Source of the DNA: Eopsaltria australis
Lineage: Eukaryota > Chordata > Aves > Passeriformes > Petroicidae
Direction: 5' to 3'
DNA length: 64,000 bases
Assembly (NCBI GenBank): GCA_034509425.1
Contig: JAVTVJ010000450.1
Span: 682,001 to 746,000, forward strand
Part shown: positions 13,901-26,800 of the stretch, piece after piece
Layout: every line of letters starts with the position of its first letter
Numbering within the stretch: the stretch's first letter is position 1
The notes under the pieces: generated by a model
Databases searched by the model: none
What the model was told of the DNA's origin: nothing
Seen by the model: the letters and a program-made list of their open reading frames with translations, nothing else
Translations under genes and position numbers: made by a program

Positions 13901-15384
13901 TAAAGGAAAAGAGATTTTTCTCAAGGAATACAATGCCTTTGATCCAGGGATGGGAATACAACATTTGTAACCTCAGGTAAGCACGTCTACATCTTTCCTG
14001 GACTCAATAACCTTATTTTGTTTAGGTACTGTGCTACCTAACTTTAGTGGTGTGGCTTTTTTTATACCAGTAACCACATCATTAAATGGAAGCAAGGAAA
14101 AGTGGAGGGGACAAGGGAAACAAAACTCTGTTCAAGGAGAAAGGAACAACGGGAAGGAGGTTCCTGACTGTGGTACTTTGTCAGAGACAAGAGGGAGCTG
14201 ATGGAGAGAGCAGGAACAGGCTGAGACCAACTCTGAGAGGGGATCAGAGCATGTCTGCTGTCCTGATGGAAAGGTTTGTGTTTCCCTAAGCAGCTCACAG
14301 CTAATGGGCTCATCACTCTTCCCCAGTGCTCCCAAACAGACAGCAGCCACAGAGCAACATTCCCAGGGATGCAGACAGCAACTGAAGCTCTCTCTGTCAC
14401 TGCCTTTTCCATCTTTATCCTCTGCAAAGTTATGGCAATTCCCTATGGAGCCAGAGTTTGCCCCAGATCTGCTGAAGGCACAAGATTCTGCCATAAAACC
14501 ATTTTTAACCTTATAATAATAGGCCAAATGAGAAATGCTGAAAGAAGGAAAAAATCAGCTTTGGGGTAGGTTTAATTCTCAGTGCTCTGCTCACACATTC
14601 TCCAAAATGCACTGAACCAAGGACTGGTTCCATGGCTAATAAATCTACTTGGGTTTTGCTTTAATCCAAATGAAAGGAATATCCAGCAGCAGCAGAGAAG
14701 GAACAGGCTGTGAATATTAAACACATATTTGTGCAAAATAAAATGCCTATTTCATAAGTGTGTTCCCAAAATCTGAAGATAACATCTCCAAGAGATTGGA
14801 CTGGAAGTTAAAAGGTAAAGGTACTGTGTTTGGGCAGAGCTGAACAACATCCATCACCACTGGAGCATGGAAATACAGAGTAAGGGCTTCAGCAGCTCAC
14901 ATCCCTGGAATCAGTTATCTAATGATTCATCTTTGCCACAATAACTGCTGCAAAAATCGATTCTACGGCTCTCCTCCAGTCTTGGGCTTTGCATGGGAAA
15001 GCAATTGTTTAAATTAATTATTTAGCAAGTACTTTCAGAAGTTAAAAATGTAGCACCTAGCTATGCTCTGTGTTCATTTCACAATCATTTAATTTTTTTT
15101 AATATCAGCACCTCAGATACACAGATATGTGATTAAAAACAAACAGTTGTAAGGAATGTCAATATAAAGAGTAGGCAATGAAAGACAGCGTTTCAGTTCA
15201 TTAATATCTGTATCTTAGGTGACTGCAGGTGCACCTTAATGAATTACATGACTAGTAAAATACAATTAAATGCAGCTGCATATGTTTACAAAACTGCAGA
15301 ACCAAATTACAGGTATCGGTAGCAGCCATAATTCATCCATAATTGACAATTTTCATATTACTGGAATAAGGAATCAAGTCATGC
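10932..15384. other. Gene-free unique sequence
   Basis: The left part (about 11000-11300) is GC-richer with several CpGs. The rest is AT-rich with a T run near 13191-13202. An octamer ATGCAAAT occurs at about 13112-13119 but stands alone. No gene or interspersed repeat was recognised. Confidence 0.5.
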
Positions 15385-15480
15385 AGATGATTACTGCATT
15401 TGCCTTTGAGCACCAGAGACCCAGGTTCATTTCCTATGCTGCACCATAAATGAAACAAATTACATACTTGCAGGTTAAGG
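15385..15480 (+). repeat. Possible ancient tRNA-derived SINE (MIR-like core)
   Basis: The sequence GGTTCATTTCC at 15423-15433 resembles the RNA polymerase III B box GGTTCGANTCC, with changes that include the one expected from CpG decay. It is preceded by a TTTGAG...CAGAGACC stretch and followed by CTATGCTGCACC, an order that can be laid against the tRNA-related part of mammalian MIR and other amniote SINEs. The match is short and made by eye, so a chance resemblance is quite possible. Confidence 0.22.
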
Positions 15481-15789
15481 CAGACCTGAAAGCAAATGCC
15501 CTCCTGAACGACAGCCAAAAGCTCAAATCATTCAGGTTCTATTTAGCTGTCAATAAAAGTTCATGAATGGCTGATAGCTGACATAACTTAAACATATTGT
15601 TAATAAAGTGTTATTCTTGATGGAAGAGTCATTGCATGTCTGCTGCAGAACTGGGTTCTGACCCCAGTTATCCATGGGGTGGATTTCCAGGCTTCAAGGA
15701 CATGACAAGAACATAACAAAGAATGGAATTTGTGCTAAAGTTTTTTGTTTTCTCTGGTTTTTACTTGTGGCATAGTGATAATCTCTCTC

Positions 15790-15814
15790 TTTTTTTTTTT
15801 TTTTTTTTTTTTTT
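15790..15814. repeat. Poly-T tract
   Basis: An uninterrupted run of about 25 T follows a short CT repeat. It could be the reverse complement of a retrocopy tail, but the sequence on its right shows no poly-A signal in the expected orientation and no recognisable source gene. Confidence 0.9.
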
Positions 15815-16257
15815 GTCAAAAAGAGAAAAAATGGCCATTTCTATGGCAATAACTCCTGTCTGCATTTAAATTTCATTTCTCCCACAAACCTCATTAGGAC
15901 CTCATGCAGACTGTGTCATTCAGACCTTGCCTGGAGAGGCTCCTGAGCAGCCTGCTCAGAGCAGGAATTTAACCAGGAGGTGCCCAGAGGCAGCACACCC
16001 AGGCTGGATGATGCTGTCCAGCTGACAAGAGCTCCTGGTTCCCCTCCCTGCTTCTCTCGTTGTTTGTAACACCCTCACAGCATTGCATTACCAGGGCTGT
16101 AAATTATCCAGTGAACAGCCAGAGAGATAAGGAGCAGCTGGATTCCAGCACTGATCACCTTGGCTGTTTGAAGAGTTATTGGAGGGGAAATATCTCTGTG
16201 TGTACATAGCATGGACCAGTGCTCAGCTTCGGAGACAAAGACAGACCTCCTGCAATC

Positions 16258-16282
16258 CCCCATCACCCTCCCCCATCACCCT
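16258..16282. repeat. 13-bp tandem duplication
   Basis: CCCCATCACCCT occurs at 16258-16269 and again at 16271-16282, giving a 13-base period. It is a minor simple duplication. Confidence 0.8.
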
Positions 16283-18026
16283 GTACCCTGCCCATGGCCA
16301 CAGAAACAAACACAGGTACCAGCAACCTGCTAAGGCAGAATTTTAGAGGTCTGCATCAAAGTATTCTATTGAAGACTGAAAAAAACTGAAACATGCAATA
16401 AACAAGAAAAAACAACAATTAGAACCACAAATCATCACTGCTTAGCTTGATCCTGTCTGTGTACACAAACAACAACCCTCCTGACAAATGCCTCATGAAA
16501 AGGAGTTCAGTCAAAGGCCCACCACTGATACTGAAGTAAAACCAGCCACAGTTTCTTCTCCCTTTCAAAACACATTCATTGTAGAAAATACTTCTGGTGT
16601 GTAATAAAAACGAAAAACAATTAAATGCAGCAGCCTTTGTTGTTGGTTCCCTTTTGCTTTAAAATGGATGATTTTAAATGGATCCCCAGTTCAAGTTTCT
16701 AAAAGCAAAATAAAAGAGAACTTGAGTCAAGAATTTGCTCAGGGGCAAGCACAGATGCCAAACATGCAATAACCCCTGCAATCAATCCAGCTGCTCTGGA
16801 TGCATGGTTCTTTGTAAAACAAGAGTCCAAACACAGAAGAATGAAAGGAGGAGGAAGGGTAAAAGAAAGAATAAAGAGGAGACAAGCTACCACATGGAAG
16901 ATATATCAGCTGTACCTTCCAGCTAGGGACTTAACTGATTGACAATTTATCCTTTAGGAAATACTTGACTTCACAAAAAAAGGAGCTGTTCATTTGATGA
17001 CTCTTTCAATATTTATCTTAGCAACTGGAAAACTTTAGGTGGCTGTGCTTCTTGCAGGAGCAGCACCCAGAAGAACACTGCTATGATTTCCCTCTGCAAT
17101 ATTATAGTGGAGGAAATGCAGCAAGTCTAAATTTCCAAAGACAAAGATAAAAAACCAATTTCCTCAGATCATCTGTTGGAAAGTCTCTTTGTTGCCTTGA
17201 AAGTATAAGCTATCAGTAGGATTTTATTTTAAAAGGATGGAAGGACAATTTTACAAATTTATACTGACAAGTAGGTGTTTGTTATCACTTAGATTTTGTA
17301 AAATGCCATAGTTTTATTTTTGGTTGTTCTATGGGTTCTATTACTGAAAGAAGTCATGGACATTTCTTGACATGACCAAATGGATGATCTCTTCTGTTTA
17401 GTAGGTGGGGAGCTTGACATCATGGAATGTCAACTCCTGTAAAGGTGCTCAACTCTTTTATCTCTTTTGTTACTTGTTAGAATTTGAGATGAGGAATGAG
17501 CAGCTGAGGAACATGTAAATCTCAGTTCAAGATATTTGGAGAGCTTCCATAGTGCTGAACTAACTGTGCTCATTTGGTATCTGAGCATGCCCTACTGAAT
17601 CTGAACACAAGGCAAGGCTATTGCAATGTTATTAGCAGCAAAAATTGCTTCTCAGTCTAAACCCACATTTTTTTATGCTTAGCAGACATTAATGTCTTTC
17701 CAATCTAACACACCCCCAAATACATTCAACAGTCACAGATGTGAAGGCTGGAGGTTTCCACTCTTGGCTCAACCAGGATTTCTGCAATGTTTCTGCCAAA
17801 ACAGCAGTTTGTGCCATGTCTCACTCCACAGAGATGCTGTGTGATGCTCTGTGCCATCAAGATCCCTTTATTGACTGCTCATGGCTGAAAATCTGCCTGG
17901 TGTGGGCAGCTGGCTCTGTGTGGTGCCATGGTTTTAGTCCCAGCAGTGCCCCAATGGTGTCATGGTCACAGTGGTCACTTGCTAACAACACAGTTCATCA
18001 GAGCTTGTCACCCTGGGAATCAGGGA

Positions 18027-18140
18027 GTCACACAATGGTTTGGGTTCAAAGCAACCTGAAAGATCATCTATTCCAGCCCCACTGCCACGGGCAGGGACAC
18101 CTTCCACTAGAACAGGGTGCTCCAACACGGCCTAGGATAC
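18027..18140 (-). repeat. CR1 LINE 3' end, minus strand
   Basis: Reading on the plus strand, the copy begins with the inverted CR1 tail (CACAATGGTTTGGGTTCAAA), continues through AAAGATCATCTATTCCAG and CCACGGGCAGGGACACC, and fades after GAACAGGGTGCTCCAACA. These are the inverted landmarks of the last 110 bases of CR1. The terminal ATTCTATGA repeat has decayed. The copy is short and 5'-truncated. Confidence 0.9.
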
Positions 18141-18639
18141 CCCAGAACACTGATCAAAATCATTTTGAAGATCAGGAGAAGAAAAAATGATGACTGGGCA
18201 GGAAGAAGCCCCCCATGAGCCAAAGTGCCACCATCTGTAGGATGATGTAATGTTGAGGAGATGTTCTGGGGGAATGGTCCTTTGTGCAGAGTCATTCCTC
18301 CAGAGGAGATGTGGGCCACATGGCAGCCTGGTATTGCACTTACACAGACTCCCTCCGAGGTCAATGCCCCCCTCGACATCCCCAGATCAGATTGGTTTGC
18401 AAGTGACTCACAGAGAGCAAGGAGAGTCCAGATCTCTCCTCCATGGCACCCAGAGCAGGGAGCTTTGTGTAGAGGTTGCCCCAGAAGATCCACACCAGCG
18501 TTTCCAGGCTTGGTGGGGAAGTGATTGAAAGCTATTGTGAGCCTCTATCCACACAATCCTCCCACTGCTCTGCCCCCTGAAGAAAGACAGCCCCGCAATA
18601 CATCCCAGCCTTAGCAGGAGCTACTTATATCCTGTAGTA
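18141..18639. other. Gene-free sequence of mixed composition
   Basis: GC-richer than its neighbours and open for short distances on both strands, but with no recognisable protein. It might hold decayed retroelement DNA next to the CR1 copy; I could not identify any. Confidence 0.45.
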
Positions 18640-18920
18640 GGAGGCTTCACCAGCTTCGCTGAGTTTCCAAGTGATATAACACAAATCTGTCACCACAGAT
18701 GGTCTCGCCGATAGCATCTGTGGCTGAAGTGCCGAGAAAGGAAGCCATGCTTCTTACCACTGGGTATAAAAAGAAAACTCTCCTGCAGTAATATTTCACT
18801 GCTGACAGCATAGCATCTCCGTTAAAAAAAGAAACGCTCATGTATCCTAATATTCTGCCTTTCTAAATAATGAAATCAATCTCCGTGTAAGCAGCCTGTC
18901 GAGTCGATATTCCCCCTATA
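18640..18920. promoter_or_regulatory. CpG-retaining block, candidate conserved non-coding element
   Basis: Nine CpGs fall between 18657 and 18906 in otherwise AT-rich, repeat-free DNA. Homeodomain-like TAAT cores (for example AATAATGAAATC near 18866) lie in the same block. The composition suggests purifying selection or lack of methylation, but no alignment is available here. An alternative is an unusually young unique patch without function. Confidence 0.28.
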
Positions 18921-20213
18921 AAGCTAACTTATATTCCATTTCTATGTCCAGGATAATCTTTAATGGGAGGATAATGAACACATTACAGAGTCCTGATTTT
19001 CTGTATGTTACAAAAATTCCTATGTCTTCGTCAACTAAAAAGGGGGCAGCTCTCACAGGACTATTTTTCAACTCTGACTCCACAGCATACACTAAATCCT
19101 TTCACTGTTATTTTGTCAAGATTTATTTTGCACACACAGATACATGCAGAATTCACATCATGGATTTCTCTTCCATATCTATAATCACAGCCATCTGATT
19201 TAGCCCACATCCACAACTACATACCCTGCCTGCTAATGTATTTCCCTGAGATTTATTTCAATGCACCAACAGGACTGTATCTCTTCCTCAGCATGTTCAA
19301 ATGGTCAATTCCAGGAAGAAAAGCAGTCCCTAAAGTTATCAAAACACTGTATTTCCATTTTCAGTAAATGCGGAATGCCTCTTTGCCAATTAATTTTATC
19401 TAAGCTGCAGGAGTGGCTGGGCTTTGCTCTTGGTCAGTAAAAGCTTTTCTGGAAGTACAAACGTCTCAGTGTAAAAGTCCATTACCTCACATCCCTTGTA
19501 AGATATAAGCAAAGGCTCTTTCCTCCAGAAAAGTCTGCACAAGCATAAATTCAGCATGACCTGAAACTCCAGCCCAGCAAATCAAATTTCTTTACATTTA
19601 TATCTCAAAAGCATGAGTCTGCAAGATAAGTGCCATGACTCCTTTTGCATTCTAATAGACACTTGAAAATTAGGATCACTTTTAACTGCTTAATATATAT
19701 GACAGAATTTAACTTATATGCTACCTAAATCCAGGCACAGGATACAAATATAAAAAATAAAAAGCCATATGTAGACAGCAGACTTTACATAGCTGCATTG
19801 TGATGGAGTTTAAACAAACATACCTTGAGAAAAACATAAAGCTGTAATCTGCTCATAAACCTTCCAGAAATGGAATTTGACAGGAACAAGTGTTAACTTA
19901 CCACATTTAGGAGACATTTTTAAGTTTAGAGGATATTAACACTTAAAAAGCTCTAGTTTCCATTTTTTTTAAACTATTTCTTTTAGAGGCTTAAAATTGT
20001 AAGCTGAACTCCTGAGTTTTTCCCATCTAGTTTGGTGCCCTGGTGCCATTAATTTGTAATAAGAACAGGAAGAGGAGAGACCTAATACCTGGTTTGATGC
20101 ATGGTAATTGTGACAACAAGATGACCTGGTATGGTACAAAAATGGCTTTAGCCACCCACTTTATGATATCCCTTGCTGCTGAGCAGCTGACAGAGACACA
20201 TGCACCATATTAT
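18921..20213. other. Gene-free unique sequence
   Basis: AT-rich non-coding sequence without recognised repeats, genes or RNA features. Confidence 0.55.
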
Positions 20214-20271
20214 GACAAGATGACCTTTAAAGGTCCCTTCCAACACCAACCATTCTGTGATTCTATGATAT
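20214..20271 (+). repeat. CR1 LINE 3' terminus, very short
   Basis: Only the final 57 or so bases of CR1 are present: GACAAGATGACCTTTAAAGG, then GTCCCTTCCAACACC, then CCATTCTGTGATTCTATGA. The match is close to the common avian consensus. Such short stubs result from early termination of reverse transcription. Confidence 0.93.
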
Positions 20272-22673
20272 TATCTTAATACCACCTTTCAGGTAGATGT
20301 ATGTTTCAAATATGAGCAGCTTTGAGAGGAGAGCAGGGAAAACTAACCAGAAACCTGGGGAACAGGTGGTGTATGTTGTTATCTGAGACAGGTAGGGATG
20401 ACAACCTTTCCCTTTTGGCCTCCAGCCAAAATATTATGTGCCCTGCTCTCCTCCTTCTCCCTTGAGCCCTGCTCTGATCTGATGCACAACCCTTTCTTCA
20501 ACATTTGGATACCCACACCCTGGGGTCAGCTGGAATCAGGAAGCATAATTCCCATTACACAGTGGGACACCAGGTCTAGTTTGGATGGAAAACCTTTTGA
20601 TTAGAAGGATTTCTGATAGAAAAGTTACTGGAAGGTGTCTAAAGATATTCTTTCATAAATAAAAGGGCTGAAACGTGTGATAAAGTTGCAAAGCCAAAAA
20701 AGCCTTAGAAAGCAAGATCCAAGCTGCTGTCAGGTCTAAAGCTATGATATTAATCCTGTGCACAAGTTGTCCCTAATTCCCTGTTCCTTAGGACCCTGCC
20801 CAGATCAGGGTAGCTCAGCCAGTGATGCAGACTGTGCAATACTCACCCTTCCCTTCAGCATTCATGTGAGGCCCCTCTGCTCCATGCTCTGCTCAAAATC
20901 CAAATGCAGCAATAAATGAAACAATAAACTTGCTGAATTCCCCACAAAAGAATACTTTATTCACTATCCTACTTACACAGGCAAAGAGATGGGTGTCCTG
21001 AGGAAAATACAAGCACTGAGGAGCCGAGCCTCAGGGAGAGCAGCAAGCTCAGGAGACTCATGGAGAAGATGTCACTTTGTCTAAAATCTGCATGGGACAG
21101 ACAAATGGGATAAATGGATGCTTTAAGACTTAGCTGTAATGAAAAACAGCACCATCAATCATTTTATTGCTGTTGCAGAGAGGTTTCTCTCTTTTTCCAT
21201 GTGGGGAAGCTGGTTTTGGCTGAAATGCCTTGCCTGTGGAAATCCTGCACCGTCAGCAGCAGCATTCCATGGACCACAAGGATCCCACCAGCAAGGATCC
21301 CACCTGTCCCTGGTGGTCCGCAAGACACCAACATTCATTTCACTTTGGTCCATCAAGGTTTGCTTTCTGTTTATTATCCTGAAAAGCTTAGCAATAAGGT
21401 GAATGTTGCAGAGAACTCTCTGTAAACTTTGGGTTGTTTTGACCAAAGGACTTATGCAAACATTGAAAAATTGTGCCAAACCACACCCATTTTTACCCAC
21501 AGATCTTACATATGAAATCACTAATCAGAGAGTGCTTGGAGAATTTAGACACTTCTCAATTAAAAGGTCCAATTTTCTGTGATACATATAAACTATTGTT
21601 TATTTTTTAGCCTCCCTGTGGAGTGATATCTATCATTTTCAGCAGGAAGCCAGGGCTATTTGTTTTTCAAAGATAGCTCTTTGGAATTAATTACTCTGGT
21701 ATTAGACTAAGTGACAAAACAGGTAGTGCAGAACCGAGGGTAACAAGAAATTTTGTCTTGCAGCTTTTTAGAGTAGAATTATTCTCCTACCCTGACTGAC
21801 AGCATACCATTAATCACTATTTAACAATTATTACAACCAAGACATTTTAAAAAACAACCCGACATTTCTCACTGCTGGTTATGCTTATTTCATTTCCTAA
21901 TTGCTGGCTTAATTTTTTAAATGTCAACAAAAGACAATTAAATCCTTGTTGTAACTGTTCAAGCCAAACATATATAATGAAAACTTAATGGATGCACCCT
22001 GTTTAAGATTCTGTTGGAGTTTTTTTCCATCTGATGGCACCACATCCAACATGACAGCTGCTCTCCACTGCCTGATGCCCAGCCCACCTCAGGTACCTCT
22101 GCTCCATCCAGTGGGTTTGGGTGTTGTTTTGGTGCTCCTCAGAACTGGCAGACAGTTAAAACCTCCACTGAAATGTTAATTATTGAGCTGTTTCCCAAGG
22201 TGTCAGAGCCAAGATGGCAATTGCAAAATGGCTGTCAACATTTTGACTGAAAAAAAAAAACCTGGTTTAGCTTTATTTACCACTCTCTCTGCTGTGATGG
22301 TCAGAAAACAGCACCAGGCCATGTTTTATGGTGCTGCAGCAGAGTCAGGGACTCTGCCTGATGAGTCCTCTTTTGGACACTGAGAGCTGCAAAGAAAACA
22401 GCAAAACTGAGCAGCCCCTGCTGACTTGAATGGGTGTTGTGGCTCAGGGTAGAGTGATAAATCAGGTTAAATGAGAAAGCTGGTTTATTATGCTCTCATC
22501 CTCCAGCAAACTCTTCCTGGCTTCTGCCACGGTTTGTTGCCATCTTAGTTCTGCAGATAAAACTCTTTATTGGGTCATAATATAGACCGGATCTCTAAAG
22601 GCAACGTGCTTTGCAGGGAGGATGGAGCAGCACATAACCACAGGGTGAGCAGGTACAGAAGGTAAAACCCAGA
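20272..22673. other. Gene-free unique sequence
   Basis: Mixed non-coding DNA. It contains a short direct duplication of AAGGATCCCACC at 21278-21289 and 21293-21304. No other structure was recognised. Confidence 0.5.
21278..21304. repeat. Short direct duplication
   Basis: AAGGATCCCACC is present twice with a 15-base period. It is a simple tandem duplication. Confidence 0.8.
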
Positions 22674-22792
22674 CACAGAATCATTAAGGTGGAAAAGACC
22701 TCTAAGATCACCAGAGTCCAGCTGTTGACCCAGCACTGCCATGCTCACCTCCAAACCATATCCCCAAGTGCCAAATTCACACACCTTTTGAA
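22674..22792 (-). repeat. CR1 LINE 3' end, minus strand, second tail type
   Basis: It starts with the inverted tail CACAGAATCATTAAGG, followed by GGAAAAGACCTCTAAGATCA and a segment ending near CCCCAAGTGCCAAATTC. This differs from the ATTCTATGA-tailed copies and matches the CR1 group whose plus-sense end reads CTTAATGATTCTGTG. The copy at 46010-46331 carries the adjoining upstream part of the same group. Confidence 0.92.
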
Positions 22793-23014
22793 CCAGTCAG
22801 CCTGGTTGTGTTAAAAATCAGAACAAAACAGTGGTTGATGATCATCACAAGAGCAGTGATTTTAAAATCAGACATAACCTGCAAAAACTTTCAGAGACAA
22901 CCTTAGAAATGCTAAAACAGCTCTCACAGGGGTGTAACCCTGCTGAAGGCAATTATAGAACGTTCCGTGTGCCCCGAAATGTGGGATTTCAGGTGAAACA
23001 CAGGTAACACGGTT

Positions 23015-23044
23015 GTATATATATTTATATGATTATATATATAT
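23015..23044. repeat. Imperfect (TA)n tract
   Basis: TATATATATTTATATGATTA followed by more TA units. It is a simple AT repeat. Confidence 0.85.
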
Positions 23045-23860
23045 CAGTTTAAGAAAGCCATGGGTGAAAACCTTCCAGCAAGACTGTCAGTCAGGAGTGT
23101 GACAAAAATTGTGTCACCAGGCCAGGTAAATTTCCATGTCCATGAGTTCAGCACAAAGGAGAGGGACCCCATTTCACCCTATTAGCTTTAAAAACCTGTC
23201 ACAGCACGAGAATATATAAAAATATACAAAATACAACATCCAGCACACAACAATAACTCTACATTTGGAAATGAATCAAGGAAAATAACCTTTCTAAAGG
23301 ATGTGTTGTTTCAGAAGACAATGACCTCCAAAAATAAAACTCTTGGAGTTTTATTAGAAAAAATGGTTGCCATACAAAAATGAAAACAGAAAATAACTTT
23401 AAAGTAAATGGATGCTTTTTCTTGGCTATTACATTGCTGACAACAGATGTGTTTTCTAGTCTCTGGCAAAACATTAGAGAATTTCCTATTTTAGGGGTAG
23501 AACTGCACATAGAGGCACCACCAATGACCCAGCTGAGCCCAGTAAGGAAGAGAATACCCAGCCACAGAATACTTTGCTCCCTTTGCTTTACAGAAACATC
23601 CCAAAAACCAATAGGTCCTGACCTTCAGCCGAGCCTTCTGAGGAGAACACAACTGTGGGACTGGAGCAGGGGCACAATTTACTGCCAGACTGAAAGCAGA
23701 CTGTGGTTGGAAAATAGAGGGAGGGAGGAAGAAAGTTTGTGTTAAGAAACTGCCAGGGTGGATGTGGGATGATTGATCAAGTCAGCATTCTAATGTCTCA
23801 GAGGCTCAGGAAGGGGATGGGGAAAGGCAAGGTAGTGAATTTATTTTTAATTGCTGTAAG

Positions 23861-23881
23861 TTTTTTTTTTTTCTTTTTTTT
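23861..23881. repeat. T-rich tract
   Basis: Twelve T, one C and eight T. It precedes GCCCCTAGG and so resembles a polypyrimidine tract with an AG, but no exon-like sequence follows. Confidence 0.8.
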
Positions 23882-26800
23882 GCCCCTAGGACAGGGAAAA
23901 GGTGGGGATGTGCATGGAAAAAAGGGCTTTTTAGCCAAACTCCATACATTGCTGCTTGTGTCTGATTCTTTTTCTGTTTCCTTTTTTAGGGTGAAAAAAT
24001 TTAAAACATATATCTTAATAAGTCCTTTTTTAAAAATAGGTGAAGATACAAGACTTTCTTGAAGCAGTTGCCATGGAGAAGCTGTTCAAGTGAAGAATAA
24101 TTACTAGGGCAAAATCACATACAATATGGGGACTGATCCTTCAGATTTTACCCATGCAGAACTCCCACAGAAGTCAACTTGTTATCACATATTTTTAGCA
24201 AGCCAGGAAAAGAAAAAGAAGTCATACTTCACTCCTTTTAAATGAAAAAAAATCATTTGTTTGCATAACACAGCAGAGAGAATAGGCTTTTTCAGCAAAA
24301 GCCTTTTTTTCTAAAGACTCTGCAATCCACCTTGTAGCACAGGTGGGCTGTTTTCACTTTTAGGATCAAAGAAGTTAATTACTGAGCAGTAATTTGTAAG
24401 TGCATAGTGTGCTCTTTCCCACAGTATCAGAAGTATTGCAGGATGTGTACTTAAAACAAAACGACGTCCCTCTTTTTTATTTAACCAAAAATAATTGCAA
24501 AATCCAAAGAGAAACATTTTTATACAGGTTCCAGCTGGCTATTGATGCTGACTTGCAGAAAGAACCAACATTTCTTTGTCCTGAACACACAGAACTCCAA
24601 AATTAGAGATTTGTCTCTTCAAACAGCAGTGGTTACACAAGGACTCCTAATGCTTCAAACTGCACCTTGCAGAGAAGCTCCAGCAAATTAATTCCCCCCT
24701 CACCTGCATTGCCTCCTCAACTCTTCACCTCACCCTGCCTCAAAGCAAAGCTCTGAGGCTGGGAGTGTTCTCCTCCCAGCTCTGAAGGCACTGTTCAATG
24801 GGGATGTGCCTCTGGCATCCCTCAAGAGTCCCATGCCACCCTTTGGAGCTGGTTTGATGCCACCCTGCAATATCAACGTGCAGAAAGCACATGGGGCTCT
24901 TGTCAGAACCTGTGCTACCAAAAACAGACACGTCCCTGCTGGACAGCTCCTTTCTATCCCCCTGCAGAAGAGAGGGGGAACAGCTACCACAGAGCTGGCT
25001 GAAGCACAGCCCATGGACAAAACAACCCCACAGGGCCATGCAGCACAGCTCTGATCATTTCACCAGGGTGCTGGGACATAAATCCACCTGGCTGTGGATG
25101 GAAAACCCTTGGCACAGCCTGAGCTCCACCACTCTGGAAAGAGGCATAATCCCTGCCTAAGTTTGCTGCTTTTTACCCCCTCAAAAAGCAGCAATCCATG
25201 TCACCACAGAAGCATGATAAACAAAAAGGGACCCTCACTCTGGGAAACATGGGGTATTTATGCTGGTACAATTAGAGGTGTGTAATTACATAGGTGTAAT
25301 TACACCAGGTAACTTGCCCATGTAGAAAAGCCCTGAAGCCCCTTGGCTCCAGTCACTGTCAAATATCCACAAACTCTCAATAGCCCATTCCCAAAATAGT
25401 AATTACCATGCATGAAACATCTCTAGAAAATGGGGACAAATACTTAGAGATGTGGTGATCTTCAAATGGATCTTTCTGCTGTGTTTTCATCTGCTAAACA
25501 AACTACAAAATTTGATCAGTGGTGCATGCCCTGTGGCCATAACACACCTGATGGGCCTGTTTCTCTTGTCTAGCATCCATTTCAGAGGAACAATAAAGTA
25601 ATTACAAATTGGGATCAGGCTTACAAGACCTGTGGTCCTCATGCTGCAATTTAATGCTAAAAGGAGTTTGAGTATGGGTTCTCAGCAGTGGACTGAAGTC
25701 CAGAATTAGCAGCAGGGCTGTTAGGAAGTCAGGCCTGACCCACAAACCCAGGATTCTCAGCATCTTTCCCGTGCTGTATTTGGCACCAACTTTCTCACAG
25801 TCTTAAGCAAGTCAAAGTTTCAGGTGTTATATTGAGGAAAACATTAAAAAAAACCAAACAAACCCCACAACCCAGTAAAAAGAACAAGATGATTTCTTTG
25901 TCTTGAATTATCCCAATTAAGTCACCAGTTATCACCTCCTACAGCAGTAAAAAGAGAACACAATTAGAAAATTTAATTAATTAAGCTGAAGGCAATGATA
26001 CTTATTTCAAACTCCTCAATGCAGTAAGATCAGCAGACCAGATCAGTGAAGCAGTGAATGTTCCGTGCTGAAGGAGACATTGAGCCCATCCAAGAGATTC
26101 TGCAAGCAGGGGGCTGGCTGGGATGATCCATCCCTCTCCAAACCAGCACCTGTCCCAGAATTGTCTTCAATATTCTCCTCACAACCAGAATTAAAGACAG
26201 AACAATGGTTGTCCTCTACTTCAGACCGAGGGATGTGAGAAACAACCATCACCTTCTTGAGCTACAAAAACCAAAGCTGAGGTGGGGGGTACAAATGTAA
26301 GTTTTATCATTATAAATAAAGGCATCGTGTTCCACTGTCAGTCATAAATATCAGGAAAATCAGATTGATAAAAAGGGTAAGGACCTGGTTCTTGACACAG
26401 TCAAGCCCTCAGCACTTTCCAGAAACCCAGGAAGACTATATTAGAACAGTAGGACACCAAAGTTAAAAAATAAACAGTAGGATGGGATCTAAGCTGAAAA
26501 CTAAATGATAAGAGCTAAAAAAAATAACTACAGCCTTAATGAGCTATGCTTAAAATACAGGCAATGAAACCCCAGCGAGGAGGAACTAACAGAATTATTC
26601 ACTGCTATTTTCATAAAATGTTGTAATGTTTGCACAGATACTGAGGAAGCCAGCCCAGCTCAGGCACAAAAATTGAGGTGGAAAAGATGGGTCAGGAGAG
26701 GAGCTGAGAAAGGTGACCCAATTAACATCCATGAGGGGACTGCTCTGCTGATTCCAGGCTCTTCCTGAAAGAGGGAAATTGTGAGAAAACCAAGCTGAAA

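Larger units (their letters stand above)
15481..18026. other. Gene-free unique sequence
   Basis: AT-rich non-coding DNA containing a long poly-T tract (15790-15814) and a 13-bp period duplication at about 16258-16282. The stretch 17850-18026 has a CCCTTTATTGA (AATAAA on the minus strand) and could be a remnant LTR, but nothing confirms this. Confidence 0.5.

Noticed and set aside
17850..18026. Possible minus-strand LTR remnant with CCCTTTATTGA
   Set aside because: Only a poly-A-signal-like word supports it; no LTR ends, target duplication or retroviral coding sequence were seen.
23861..23890. Polypyrimidine tract followed by CCCCTAGG, like a splice acceptor
   Set aside because: Sequence downstream has no plausible exon and such tracts are common by chance.
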